The notes under the pieces were generated by a model, which had not been told where the DNA came from, did no database searches, and was given only the letters and a program-made list of their open reading frames with translations. The translations under genes were made by a program, and so were the position numbers. A stretch of 64,000 nucleotides of DNA from Massospora cicadina (lineage: Eukaryota > Entomophthoromycota > Entomophthoromycetes > Entomophthorales > Entomophthoraceae): assembly GCA_022478985.1 (NCBI GenBank), contig JAKSZP010012205.1:24679-88678 (forward strand), in the 5' to 3' direction. Shown in pieces: positions 45,316 to 57,559 of this stretch; positions within the stretch are counted from its first letter, which is position 1; each line of letters starts with the position of its first letter.

Positions 45316-48300
45316 TTAGTAACAGGGAAGGCACCCCAGAGAAGTGATGCTCTCTCTTGTTGCCAGCGGGAACGCCACTATGGGGGGGAGGGAATGTGTG
45401 AGGGGCCGTAGCCACAATTGAACATGTGTGGAGGAAAGGGTCTGATTTGATGAACTAAACTGGTAACCAGGAGGAGACCAGCTGTCAGTGATGCGGTGGG
45501 AGTTATAAATCCACGCCTGAAAGTGGTCCACCAAATGAGACCGGAATCTGTGGACAGCTTCTGGGAGGGTGGGAGTGGAGCCTGCGATGGCATCCAAGAC
45601 AATCGTGTGGATAGTCCATATGGCGATTGCAACCACCAGAGCATGGAGGGATGGTGGAATGGGGAGGCCATTGATAAAGCAAACACATCTCTTGACAGAC
45701 TGAAGGGATGTGTTTGATCCTGGCCAAGCAGACGTTGAACTTCGCGCCATATCACTCTAGAGGTAGGACACTTCTCCATGCGGGGGAACAGCGTTCCATA
45801 CTGGCCACACACGGCTCAGGATGAGTGTAAAGCGTTAGAGCGCTCAGCCATACAGTACACCCGCCTCAGGCAGCGCCACACATGGGAACGGATTTGAGGC
45901 TGCAACAGAGGATGGTGTGCATATTTCCAAATAGTTTTCTGAGTTTTAATGGAGTAAGGAGTGTCCATCATGGTCAGGTAGTCCACCCTGGATAGGACAT
46001 GGGGCCGTGTGGGGATCACGCCATCTTGGATGGGTAGCCCCTGTACCTCTTGTGTGAACTGAGGAGAGGGGCGGCCTCTCTGGGCTGTGTGTCTGCTAAT
46101 ACAAATTCTCCACTCTGCGCTCCGCATGGAGAGGAAGATTCGTTTGTAGTGGGTTTTAGTATGGTGAGGACCTGTGGCCGATGGGTGTGAAGCCAGGTAT
46201 TTCATCAAGGAGTGAGGGTTCGATGGATTTTAAGGCCCAAGGTGCGGGAGAAGTTGGAGTGGGCTGCGCGGGACCAGTGTTGGGAGGGGAGCGTAGGGGC
46301 GGTGACAGCCGCAATCCAGGTGCCCAGGATCTTGGCAGCATGGGCTTTGAAGTCAAGCAGGCCCATGCCACCATGATGATGAGGGCCAAACATGACCTCT
46401 AGCCGTACTGGTGGTGGGCGGCCTGGCCAAAGCCATCCTTGCAAAAGGGCACACAAGGATTTTAAAAAGCCTGGGGAGAAGGGGATGGCGTGGGCTCCAA
46501 ACCAGACTTTGGAGAGGAGCATAGAGTTGGCTAAAACAACCCTGCCAGTAAGGGAAGTAGGGTGGGCTCTGAGGGAGGCGATGCGCTTCATCACGTTGTC
46601 TAGAATATGACTTTCCATTACTGCTGATGCATACCCGCCTGCCTCCACCCACATGCCCAGATGGCGGATAGGCCCTATGGTAGGGCGTGGCATGAAGGGG
46701 AGCACTAGTGGGGCGGTGTGGGGTGAGCAGGGAGGGCGAGCATGTGTGCAAGCAGATGGGCTGGGCTGGGCACTGGTCGCTGGGGCCCAGCAGGTTTGAT
46801 ACCAACCAGGGAGGATGATTTCAGTTTTGGAAGCGTTCAGTGCAGCATTACTTACCCGGAAATACTCTTGGATGAGAGCTTCAAGCGCGCGTGCATCTTT
46901 ATTATTAGACACCCCAACCACACAGTCATCTGCAAATGCCATCATCTTGACTGGGGCTTGGCCTGGTACATGGACCCCAGTGAGTTGGGCATTCACATTT
47001 TGAAGTAGTGGGTCAAGGCTGAAGTTGTATAAGAGTGGGCTAAGGGGGCCCCCTTGTTGTAAGCCCCTTTGAGGGCGGACTACTTCCGTTAGGAAGCCAG
47101 GGCCACGCACTGCCATTGTTGCAGATTCCGTGAGCAGCATTACCCAGTTGATGAAGTGAGGGGGTAGGCGGTATTGATGGAGGCAGGCCCTGAGGTATTC
47201 CCAGTTTACTCTATCATAGGCCTTCTGTTGGTCCAAGAATACAAGTACCCCAGAGGCTGTGGACTGGCATGTGTTAGCCACAGAGTGCACGTTGTCCCAA
47301 ATCGACCTTCTGGTTATGAAACCGAATTGTTCTGAGGAGATGGTGGCAGATGCTACAATCCCTAAACGGTTAGCCATGATTTTAGTTAAATTTTTTTGTA
47401 TCCGTGTTCGTTAAAGAAATGGGCTGCCAGTTGGCTTAGTCTAGCTTGTCCCCTTTCTTGAAGAGTGTGATGGTGAAGGCCTCTTGTCCTCCTGGTAGGA
47501 GGCGCATTTCCAGAAGGCTCTGGTTAAGTGAGACAAGCAGCAGTGGGGATATATATTTGAAGTATTTTTTATAGAATTCATATGGAATACCATCTGAGCC
47601 TGGGCATTTCCAATTTGGTGTACCGCGGATGGCTGTCCATAGTTCAATTTGGAGTAATCAAATTCATTATTTCCGGGTATTGGGAAACAGTGCAGATGTG
47701 GGTTCAGTCAAAAAATTCTGCCACTTCAGCTGGCTGAATTGGATCAGATCAGTATAACTCAGAGTAATACTTTTGTATTTTGATTGCCACTTCAGCTGGT
47801 GTATCTGTGACGGAATCATCCAATCTTTACACCTGTGTGCAGGCCACACTCTGGCGTGGTGCGAAGAATTTTAAAAAAAATATGCGGTGCACTTGTCACC
47901 CTCTGTAATGCATTTATCTTTGTACTGAACACAAACCCGATGTTTGTGTTGCCTTTCAAGCGCGTTGAGGTGGGCAGCTGCTTCTGCCCACTTCCAGCCC
48001 CATGCAGGGCTGTAGCTTATAGCTGGGATGTTAGACTCCAGGTGTGCCAACTCTGCCAGAGCGCGCGAAATGATGGCTGATGTGGCTCATGAGCATTGGG
48101 AGGAGAGGTGGTGAGAGTGGCGGATGGTATCCTCTTTGAAGGCTGACCATGTGGAAATGGGGTTCGCACAAAATGGTGTAACAAACTCTTTTGCCAAAGT
48201 TGCTGATTCCACCCAAGTGGAAAATCCTGGTGACGTAAGTTCAGGGGGTGGAGTTTGCACCAATGTGGGGCCTTAGCCACTGTGACAGGTAGGTGGTAGA

Positions 48301-48995
48301 TTATTGAGACCAGCCAGTGGTCAGAGAATTCAATTTTTGTTGTTTGGAAGTGGGAAATGTGAGGTTGTAATTTCGCCAGTGTGAGGATAAGGTCAATGCG
48401 GGTCATGGACCTTAATTGGCCGTTGTGGACGTGGGGGCGCATCATGTTTTTGAGCAGCGGGGCTTGCCACGGCAGCGCATCTATTAACCCAAGGGTGTCC
48501 TTTAGAACGTGAAGTTCTATGTGACCCTGGGGCATGGGAGGAGGAAGGACAACAGTCTGTGGGTGTGTTTAGCCAACAGTTCATGTCGCCAACTATGAAA
48601 GGGTCTGGGGGTAACGGGAGGGATTTGAACAATGAGAAAAATTCCTGAAGCTCTCATGCACAGGTTGGGGCATAGATGTTGATGATAGCATGCACCACGT
48701 TGGCCCATGAGAAAGTGACAATGAGGATTCAGCCATTGAGGAAGGATTCTGATGATAAAAATTTGAAAAAATTGTTTTTCCAAACTAGCACCCCACAGTG
48801 CTCTGACCAAAAGGATAAGGAAGGGAGGAGCATGGTTTTCCAAGCATCCTTGGAACCTCGTGGACAGTGGGACTCCTGGATGGCCAGGATATCCTCAGGT
48901 AAATTTTTTTGTAAAAAACTCAGTTTACTAGCCCAGGATGGTGAGGCGTTGAGTCCAGAGATATTCAACATCCCTAAAATGAAGGTTTCCCCCAT
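45316..48995 (-). pseudogene. LINE2 ORF2, endonuclease-reverse transcriptase
   Basis: The endonuclease shows LGMLNISG, DILAIQESH (about 48880) and VGDMNCWLN (GDFN box), and FSDHWLVSI (about 48330). The RT open run 47377-46205 (390 codons) contains EQFGFITRRSIWDNV, LDQQKAYDRVNWEYL, GGPLSPLLYNFSLDPLL and AFADDCVVGV with both catalytic Asp (complement of 46936-46925). The C-terminal region to 45316 aligns with LINE1, including RVDYLT.MD.PY and SRD.FALSMASP. The zinc motif keeps CGQYGT...EKC but its His appears lost. A few frameshifts, for example near 47.4 and 46.2 kb, make it inactive. Confidence 0.87.
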
Positions 48996-49300
48996 TGCAC
49001 CTTAGGTGCGAGGGGTGGGCACCTGGGCCCACTAGCCTCCTCTATATCCCCATGGGCCTTCAAGGCAGTGCGGGTGTTTGCAGCAACGCTATCAGTAGTT
49101 TTGTTAATTTTAGCAGTAAGGTTCGCGTTGTTTTTTACCTTCTGTTTTTGTTTCCTTGACATCAAACAATTTTTTTGCAGTGCAGATGAGTTTGGTGCAC
49201 CAACGTTTGGGTTGAAGAAAAATTTTCAGGTAGGTTGGGCCCCAATTTGGTTTCAACTGGAGCTTGATTGCAAAGATTGGGTGAGATTGAGTCACCCATC
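48996..49300 (-). pseudogene. LINE2 inter-ORF region / ORF1 C-terminus
   Basis: The minus strand has Lys/Asn/Gln-rich open runs (MSRKQKQKVKNNANLTAKINK at 49165) linking ORF1 to ORF2, comparable to the low-complexity region at 7.6-8.0 kb in LINE1. Confidence 0.5.
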
Positions 49301-50300
49301 AGATCCTCAGATTGGGCGGCCCAATCAGCATGGGCTTCCCAATCTGATTAGTTGAGGGATTCCCAAGTTGCTTCTGCCGCGAAGGTTTCAATGTCCTCCT
49401 GGCATTGGGAGTGTGGGATAGCAGTGGTGACTTGGGCCGCTTCCTTGGCCGCGGCCCTTTGGGCCTGCTTGGCCTTCTTCTGCTCTTGTGGGGAGATAGT
49501 TTTACCAGTAGGTAGCAGCCTTGTGCTCCCCACGGGAAAGCCTCTTTGGTGCTTGTAGTTGGTTCATAGTGCGCCTCTCCGCTGGCCATGGCCGCTGAGG
49601 GGTGCTCTTGGAATGTGATGCCCTCCTTGGTGGGGCATGCATGTGCCTTATGGCTGAACGCGTCACAGTGGGTGCAGATGGGGGGATGCGCTGTCCACGG
49701 TTACCTGGAAAGGGTGGATGGTATGCCCTTCAATATTGATATATGTGGAGTGCAGGATCTGGGTTAGGTCCTTCACAATCTCCTCGGTTGGGGTCAGAAC
49801 TGCAATGGCTTTGCCAGTGCACAGGTGTGGCATCAGTGTAAAGCGTTGCATCTCAAAAGATTGTATTTCGCCATATATGGTGAGACCATCTTTCAGGTGC
49901 TGCTCCAAAATGGCACATTTTACCATAGTAGGCAAAAAGTCAAATGTGAGGAAAATTTGGTTGGCTTTTGTCCATCTAGTGCATTTGGTTTCAATGACCC
50001 ATTGCCCTTTGGGGAGGTCAATCACTACGCGCACTGCAGCAGCTTTGTCTGCTGCCTCCTTGTTTTCAAAAACTGAGGTCCAGCCAACCGCGTGACATGG
50101 AGTGAGGTGCAACATACACCGCTGTTGGGAAAAAAGTGTGTACAACCCCACAAAATTTTTCCCATAAAGCTGTTTGTTGGATGTCCAGAAACACACAGAC
50201 TCTGTATTCCACCAACGAGAGTGGTTGGGAGTGCGGCGTGTTGATATACTGGTTGCATCGCGCTTGCCAAGCAAGAATCTCCATGGAAATAGTGACCACC
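49300..50300 (-). pseudogene. LINE2 ORF1 with intact CCHC knuckle
   Basis: An open run 50274-49663 followed by a frame change. FENKEAADKAAAVRVVIDLP and IQSFEMQRFTLMPHLCTGKA align with LINE1 ORF1 (FEFKKFPLLPHLCTGKA). The knuckle CTHCDAFSHKAHAC (49676-49635) is a perfect CX2CX4HX4C. A C-terminal basic tail (RPSRPKGPRPRKRPK) is suited to nucleic-acid binding. Confidence 0.78.
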
Positions 50301-50470
50301 AGTTTTTATTTTTTTCTATTCTGCCATTCTCTCTGGGGCATTTTCAAACATTTGAGGCCACGGGCCTACCTCCTGCTCCTCTTACCTTACTTGCCCAACT
50401 GCTCCCTGACATGGGCGCAGACTAATCTCCTCTGTGAGATTATCAAACTAGAATCAGACTTGAACTGAAT

Positions 50471-51959
50471 AAGTTGCAAAAGTGATTGCAACGAGAGGAA
50501 AGTTTTTTACAATGAAAAATTGTATGATAATTCTCACAGCTTAAATCTTTTTCTCATACTACCCAATGTATCATCAATGGCTATTTATGACTTTATCATC
50601 GCCCAATAGGCAGTATTCTTAATAAAACTCTTATATAAATATAATATTTTGGTCTAACACAAGGCTTAACAAAAATTTTTAACCAAGCTTTCATTTGATG
50701 TTATCAAAAACCAGGGAATCATCTAAATTAGTGTTTTCTTTTTTATATCCTAGACTGATTACTGGTAATCTCTTCACTTAAACCTAATATAAGTAAAGAA
50801 AAGGATAAAACTTAAGATTTTGTGATCTAATGTTTTTATTAGAATAATTTGAAGTATTTTCATACACCAGGCATAAAAAAGATATGAAATAAATGTAAAT
50901 TGATTGTAAATTGGGAATAAGGTACAGCAATATTGTAGATGCTCATGAACCCTTGGTCAGTCTCTTACTTGATCTCCATCTATATTTGGGCATCCATTTG
51001 GTATAATGCTTGTGTTCACAAGCCTTATCTCACGGTATACATCACTGAACTAGTATGTTTGGTGGCCCCTTTCATAATACTCACTTCTGGGTCAGTGGCT
51101 GCAATACCTCTCTTGGTTATTGCTTCTTCTCACAATTTGTTATTATGATGATTGCAACAGGATTTATGTGATTATACAGTTATGATGCACCTTATTCAGG
51201 TTTTTGACTGACCTTCAATATTGGTTAATTACCTTTTTGGTGGTATTCAAACAGAAGGTTCATTTGCTTCTGTCAGGGTAACTTGAATCATAATGTTTTT
51301 CATCATTTATTTGTCATTGGCTGTTTCTGATGGAGCTACTTCATCACTTAATTAAAGATTGTTTTGCACCCCAAAGGTATAAAAAGGAATTTATTTCCAT
51401 ACGCATTGTTAGTGTCATTGTTATCTTCAAACTGTAAACCTCTTCATCCAGCAGGTATCAGATAATTGCACGACATCTCAACTGACTGGTAAATTTACTT
51501 AGGACAATGTTATCTTAAAAAAGGGGTTCATCTTTTATATCTGCGCTTTGATATTGCATATATAAATCTTGAGGTGTTGGTATACTGGTGGGGTTCCTTT
51601 CAAAGAGGGAATCATTCTACAGTATATTTGTGTTATCTTCCATAACACTGGTCAACTTTATAATTATCCACTATTGCTAAACATAATCCAAAGAAGATTA
51701 TAATTTTCTTAAATGTCCATGTGATCTTAATACACTATAATATTGTCAATACATATTGTTGGACATTTGCCTTTACAGCTGAAAAAAGAAGAATGTTTTT
51801 AGGTCAATCTCAGCCAAAAAGGGAAATGTCAGCCATTTGTGATTATCTGAGGATTTTAAGAGTGAATCCCACAATAATAAAACCAATGCTATAGAAACTT
51901 TCGGCTAAAAGTCCCTGGCTGACTCTCAGTGGAACCCCATTAATTGGGGTAACATAAGT
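50471..51959. other. AT-rich stretch with unidentified coding traces
   Basis: Minus-strand phrases such as ITKRGIAATDPEVSIMKGAT (about 51120-51060) look coding but match nothing I know. It may belong to an older element left of G3. Confidence 0.35.
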
Positions 51960-52334
51960 TTGAAACCCGCATGGGCGCTTTTAGTAAAATCTAACAATTG
52001 GATTTCGCCAATTGCACAACAGACTTTGGGGAAACCAGTGGAAGGTACTCCCCCAACCAGCACCAAGTCCTTCACTACACCTACGCGGGTGCCACCTCCT
52101 TATATAGGCGTGGAAGCAGTTCCTCAAGGTGAGAAAAATTTATCAAGTGGTGATTGGTTGGGGTACATCAAAACCCTCATTGCATGGGTATATTTTGCCC
52201 CAAACCCCCAACGTCTATTTCCCAAAAATCACCTAACTTTTCTCCATGATCTGATAGGATTAACACCTATATTACTCAAAGTGGAAAGCTCCAAAGCTAT
52301 TCCAAATCTATCCCCAAATCCCTTCAACCTTTGA
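51960..52334 (+). other. Open frame of unknown origin
   Basis: A 124-codon frame with no ATG at its start (TTG at 51960), Pro/Thr-rich (GTPPTSTKSFTTPTRVPPPY), followed by TATAAATATC at 52340. Composition and the TATA-like box could indicate an LTR on the plus strand rather than a protein gene. No homology recognised. Confidence 0.3.
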
Positions 52335-53294
52335 AAATAGTATAAATATCAATTGTTGAAAGTTGAAAGGGAATCTCTTCTCAATTTGAACCCAAGCCTC
52401 TATTAAAAATTTATAAAAAAACCAATTTTTTATATTTATTTATATTATTTTATCAAATCCTTTGTGGGATCCAGCAGCGTAGCACCAAGCAAGCATAACA
52501 AAGCTGGTTTCCTAAACATATTAAACAGCTTATAAACAAGTGCCATATCCTTAATATAAGATAAAGGTGTAAGAGTAGATATAGGCTTAAAATATGAGGC
52601 AAGTATATTCCTCCCTCTGGTGACTTAAGATCTTTCTCCTCTATGAAGATTTTCACTTTCATAAATAGCATTATATACTCATTCTTATATTGCAGTGAAT
52701 ATAGTTTTTGTTGGTAACGCTCCAATAGATATTTGATGATAATATTGCAATTAACATTTTAACTTTAAAATTTGCCATCATAATCATGTAATTGAACAAA
52801 GTTTTCTTTAGTATATTGTTAATTCTTAAGTTAGAGTTTTGATTCCACTGAGTCAGTTTGCACAGGGTATTAGCCACTGAGCAACCAAATCAGACGATAT
52901 GAAGATCACCAATTCTAATAAAACTTGATAAACTATATATGGAGCTATCGCCCCTTATTTTGACCTTTATTGTTTTACTAATTTGCAGACTCATCTGCAA
53001 CAACTTAATCACCAAAAGAAGACCCCCTTCTCAATACTCCATATGACTCTTTTATATCCTGGTTCCCCAAGCTGGATTCATGCTCAGCTTGGTAGTCTCC
53101 TATTTGTCTTCCCTTTTCTAGAAGCTCTCGTTTATATTGAATCTCAGCATAATTCCCATCAATTCACCAAATGATTGTCATTTTGATTGATTATTATTTG
53201 TATATCTTTTTCATCAATCTTGATACTCATCTTAATTCTTCCTCCAATCCACCAGTATAGTTAGCATATTGTCCGGTCATATCAACTTCCTGAC
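52335..53294 (-). repeat. Probable G3 3' LTR region
   Basis: On the minus strand the purine tract AAAGGGGGTAA (53306-53296) is followed by TGTCAGGAAGTTGATATGAC starting at 53295, the expected layout of polypurine tract plus LTR start. The far end is not determined because the partner LTR lies outside the window. Confidence 0.5.
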
Positions 53295-53299
53295 ATTAC

Positions 53300-54348
53300 C
53301 CCCTTTGACTGTATGATAAGCTCTTACTGTTTGTATGTTCAAAGGAACTTTGTGTGAACTTGGTTGATGACCTGACCCATGTGGGTTCCTTGATGGTTAT
53401 ACATCCATGCTGATCTTCTTGATTGTCTCAAATGGCCCAACCCAGATGTTGGAGAACTTGTTTTCTGCCCAAAACTATGTTGGTCATGGAATAAACCATG
53501 GTCCCCTACAGAGAACAATGGAAGTCTGCTTTATCTCTTCTGATTGGCTGCTTGATCGCAAATCTTCTTGGCCAAACTGGTTGAGTAGGCTTCCATTTGC
53601 AGCTTGATCAATGTATCCATAAGAGTCTTCAAATATCGCTGAGGGTCCACATCACCTGTGTCTTCTACACATGAGTAAAGCAAGATGGGCAGAGCTGGAT
53701 GTCGATCATACAGAAGTTGGAAAGGGCTCTTACCAGTGGATTAATGTTAGCTGATATTATATGCGAACACAGCTGTAGGTAGAAGGGCACTCCATTCCAA
53801 GGGTTGATCTTCTACCAATTTATGGAGTATGTTCACTAGGGTTCCGTTGACCCACTCACCATTTCATTTGATTCTGGATGATAGGGGGTGATCAAAACCC
53901 CGCAGATCACCATCAACTCATTCAACTTTGGCAGGGTGTGCAAAGTGAAATTGGTTCTGTTGTCTGTTAGAATGAACTGCGGGCAGCCATGTCGCTGTAT
54001 AACACATTTCATAATAAAGTTGGCAGTGGTGACCGCGCACAAGTTGGTAATGGCCCTGGCCTTCGCCCATCAAGTCAAATGATCAATGGTGACAATTGTA
54101 TACTTGGATTGATTGGCGCTAGTTAGCAGAGGTCCCACTACATCAATGGAAACGGTGTGCCAGGAGAACTGGGGCTTAACCATCTGGTATGTGATCTTCT
54201 TGTGGAATGTCTTTTCCACTTGACACTGATGGCAACAACTAACCGTTTCCAATATGTCATAATGCATGCTCTCCCAGTAGTAATGTTGCCGCAAAGACTC
54301 CAGCGTTTTCCACAAGCCTCCATGTCCTACAGCCTGATGAGCATCCAT
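53300..54348 (-). pseudogene. G3 integrase
   Basis: The HHCC zinc finger is complete: HQAVGHGG and CCHQCQ (about 54340-54230). Core: VSIDVVGPL (first Asp, about 54135), FILTDNRTNF (second Asp, about 53965) and PESNEMV, where a one-base change breaks the frame near the catalytic Glu. The C-terminal GD..LFHDQHSFG.K and NQVHTKFL segments run to about 53330. Several stops. Confidence 0.82.
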
Positions 54349-54424
54349 AATAATTGTTATCTATCTGAAGATTTAGGGAAACTCAGTGTTGAGTCTCCAA
54401 TCCACTTATATAGTTCCCCATCAC

Positions 54425-54860
54425 TTAGAAAGTATCCTCCCTGAGCCTAAATAATACCTTGATCACCTGTGGCAGCTCATCTTGGTATTTGTTCGCCACC
54501 ATCTTCTCATAGATTATGTCAGCCAAATCTGCCATGATAGTAAAAATTGGCAGCTGGGAAAGGCAATCCGCACTTTGATGTTTTTCTCCAAGATGGTGTA
54601 TAATCTCAAAATCATATGCCTGTATCTTCAGTGCCCAATGTGCGAGCCATCCTTCTGGTTCATGCAGATTCTGCAGCCAGCGCAAGGAAGCATGGTCCAT
54701 CACTACTTGGAATCTTACCCCATGTAGATATACCCAAAACTGTTTGTAAGCGTATATCACCGCTAAACACTCCCACTCAGTCACAGTGTAGTTTAGTTTA
54801 TAACAGTTCAAGCTTTGACTACAAAATGCGACAGGATTCTCCACGCCATCATCGTCCTTC
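54425..54860 (-). pseudogene. G3 RNase H
   Basis: An open run of 139 codons: NPVAFCSQSLN, VTEWECLAVIYAYKQFW, MDHASLRWLQN, EPEGWLAHWAL, SADCLSQLPIF. Compared with the family, R-to-W (CGG to TGG) and R-to-Q (CGA to CAA) changes mark CpG decay. The preceding TD.SD block (about 54.9 kb) is broken. Confidence 0.8.
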
Positions 54861-55075
54861 TAGGATAATACTGCCCCTATAGTGGATAGGGATGCGTCCA
54901 TTTGCATTATGAACTGTTTGTCAAAGTTAAAATATTGCAAAATGGGTGCTTTTGCTAACACGGTTTGCAACACATCAAAAGCGTTCTGGCATCATTCCAT
55001 CCAATCAAAAGAAGCGTTTTTCTTTAACAACGCAAAAATCATGGCCCTGATGCAAATAAAATTGGGAATGAACTT

Positions 55076-55900
55076 TCAGTAGTACCCAACCATCCCCAGA
55101 AACACTTGAATATCCTGATTATTACCTGGGCGAGTCATCTTGCTTATTGCTTCCACCTTAGCCAGCTGCAGTTTTTGTCCATTTGAATCCATGACGAGAC
55201 TGAGGTATTCTAATTGTTCTTTAAAGAAATGGCACTTCCAAGGCTTAATTTTGATATTAGCGGCAGCGTGGTGCCAAAACACTTGTTCCAAATAGGCAAG
55301 GTGCTCTGTAATTGTCCATGAGAACACATTAATATCATTAAGGTAAACTAAGATGCAGGACAGCTTTAAATCGCTTAAGGTTGTATCCATGGCACGCTGG
55401 AACATATCTGGGGCGTTGCACAACCTTTGTGGCATGCAAGTCAGCTGGAATAACCCTCTCAAAGTGATAATAGCACATTTCTCCCATTCTGCTGATGGCA
55501 ATTCAATCTTCCAGTACCCCAAGATCAGATCCATGGCAGAAAAATAATTTTTCCCACCCAATCAGTCCAAAGCATCATCAATCTGCAGAAGAGGGTAAGA
55601 ATCCTTCTTTGTTACATTATTAAGTTTGTGATAGTCAATAACCACTTGATTTGAGCCATTTTTTTTCTTTACAATGAGCACCGGTGATGCCCACAGACTG
55701 TTTGATAGCTCTATCATCCCTTGAAAAATAATTTTATTCACATCGTCAAAGACAACCTCTTCTGCTGATTTTTACATCTAATAGGTTGCGATCAAATGGG
55801 AGGGTGATCCCCTGTATCTATCCAATGTACCACCCCTTGAGCGCACCCCAAATCATGATTGTCATGCATGAAAATATCTTAATACTTTTCAAATAACGCC
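55076..55900 (-). pseudogene. G3 reverse transcriptase (YLND active site)
   Basis: MDLILGYWKIEL, FQLTCMPQRLCNAP and FQRAMDTTLSDLKLSCILVY lead to LNDINVF where YLDD is expected: the first catalytic Asp of the pair is Asn (GAT to AAT), so the enzyme is dead. IQVFLGMVGYY follows. The N-terminal RT part (55.57-55.9 kb) is broken by stops. Confidence 0.82.
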
Positions 55901-56300
55901 ATAACCTTATCTTGCTGTTCTGCCAATAATCCAGTAAGCGCTTCCCATGGAACCATGGTCAATACACTGAAAAATGAGCTTGTTGGTATTCTGAGATCCT
56001 CCCATGAGCCAAAGTAATGAATATGATGAACTTGCTCTATAGGAACTAAGTGTAGGTAAGCCACCACTTGGTGCCGCTGGTTTGTTATTGCCTCCTTCTG
56101 TAAATTCGCTAGCAGCACTTTCACATCCTCATTCCCAGGAAGCAGTAGCCCTGGAGCCACATGTGGTTCAAGCCATGAGTGCTGGTGAGGAGCCATGATT
56201 TCTCCGTAAAGCCCTTTAGATACATTGATTTCAAGCTCAGTCCCTACTATGCACTGATGTCTAGATGGTAGTCCCAAAGTGCTTGCTGCCTAAAGCGGGA
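55879..56300 (-). pseudogene. G3 dUTPase-like block and pre-RT linker
   Basis: The minus strand reads QCIVGTELEINVSKGLYGEI, VAPGLLLPGNEDVKVLLANL and QVVAYLHLVP. It follows the dUTPase pattern (V.TG..I.I..G.YG.I ... V.L.NL ... AQL) with the catalytic loops not preserved. A preceding AAS (about 56290) may be the remnant of motif 1 (AAGxDL). Confidence 0.62.
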
Positions 56301-56355
56301 TCCCTTTGTACTCAAAAATCTGGTTGGGAAGAGCCCTGGTCCACTTCTTCAGTTG

Positions 56356-57016
56356 TCAATAATGAGCAGGAATCACTCCATCACTGTATGCTTGATTGAA
56401 TTGACTAGAGCGGAACAGATCTGTTGGGTTTCCACAAGAGGTAAAATAAACAGGGATCTGTTGTCCTAAAACATTAAGAGAATCCTCCACCATATATATC
56501 ACAACACCAAATTTCCTCATAAATGCCATGCCAAGTAACATGTCATAGTTGTTATTTGGCAAAACCACTGCTGGAGCGGAAGCCCAGACTGACCCAAATC
56601 GTAAAGCAACACACTATATGCTCCTTCAGACACAGTGCTATGCATCTTCACGGTCCTGTATATTACTTGATGGTCCACATCTGGTTTCAACAGAAGCTTA
56701 GCCACCAACCAGGTAGAGACTATGTTCACAGGAGCTCCTGTGTCTATGATAACGCAGATTTTTGTGCTTTGAACAAAAATGTCGCAGTAAATGCATATGA
56801 GTAAGAAGAACCATCAGTGTTTATTAAATGTACGTCCAAAGGCTTTGTGTTACTTAAAAAGGAGGAAATGCCCTTGCCAACCTGAGGATACTCATTAGCA
56901 ATTTTCTCCACTGGAATGGCTACAAAAACCCCTACTAAAGAGGCAGCGTCCATCAAGGGATCCAGACTACTCATGCCAGTTTGTTCCAGGATCTGCCACG
57001 CATATGGCTTCTGCAC
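56356..57016 (-). pseudogene. G3 protease
   Basis: IIDTGAPVNIVSTWLVAKLL (about 56758-56700) is an intact retropepsin box, followed by NNNYDMLLGMAFMRKFG (about 56560-56510). Upstream is an open run (57016-56744) of acidic linker. Confidence 0.78.
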
Positions 57017-57196
57017 ATCCTGGCAGAACTTGGGGATTGGGGGTGATTTTTACTCTCAGAAACAGAAGCAGGGGTATCCAGCAGAAGCTGTTGGTATAAT
57101 AAAAATCCGATTGAGTTCCAAATTCTACCCAAAGAGATGCTTGGGAATTGTTAGTGACAAGTGAATTGGACTTATCGGAGGTAGAGTGTCCCATCT

Positions 57197-57430
57197 CTAC
57201 TCCACTTGAGCTTTTCCCTGCTCAATTTCCTCAGTTGGCATCACATACACTTGTGGGTTGCTAGGGCAATTGCCCACATAATGCCCTCTTTGTCCGCACT
57301 GGAAGCAAGTAAGCATAAAAGGTTCACATATATATCTTGCAGCGGAATAACCAGTGCAAAAGTTGACAGTACGGTTCCAGGGTTGTGGATTAACTGGCGG
57401 AGCGTACATAGGCTGAAAAGGATTCACTGA
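57197..57430 (-). pseudogene. G3 nucleocapsid
   Basis: CFQCGQRGHYVGNC (about 57310-57265) is an intact CX2CX4HX4C knuckle in a 76-codon open run with a Pro/Asn/Gln-rich N-terminus. It is the best-preserved Gypsy knuckle in the window along with that of G5. Confidence 0.82.
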
Positions 57431-57559
57431 TTTGTATGATGGACAAATACATTCCTTCAGTTGATGGCTTGGTCGCTGCGGCCCATATCCTGAAGAGTTT
57501 GGTGCAGAGAAAGCATAGGTTTTTTGGGCTACATTAGGGGCGCTGATCGTGGTGGAGTG

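Larger units (their letters stand above)
45251..50470 (-). mobile_element. L1-like LINE (LINE2), nearly full length
   Basis: A minus-strand relative of LINE1 with ORF1 (about 50.27-49.3 kb) and ORF2 (about 48.99-45.3 kb). The 3' end, complement of 45285-45251, reads TGTCTGTCCCATGGTCAGCC then TTCCTCACAATAAAA, matching the LINE1 3' end and the SINE tails. The 5' boundary near 50470 is judged from similarity to the LINE1 start. No target duplication found. It is better preserved than LINE1; the RT FADD box is intact. Confidence 0.85.

Noticed and set aside
46181..47008. Plus-strand ORFs of 70-90 codons overlapping LINE2
   Set aside because: They lie opposite the well-supported LINE2 RT frame and are shadows of it.
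45225..50520. Target-site duplication of LINE2
   Set aside because: I compared the flanks on both sides and found no convincing repeat; only short AT-rich coincidences.
51960..52334. Protein gene with a TTG start
   Set aside because: No ATG, no homology, AT-rich context and an LTR-like TATA box downstream; kept only as an unassigned open frame.
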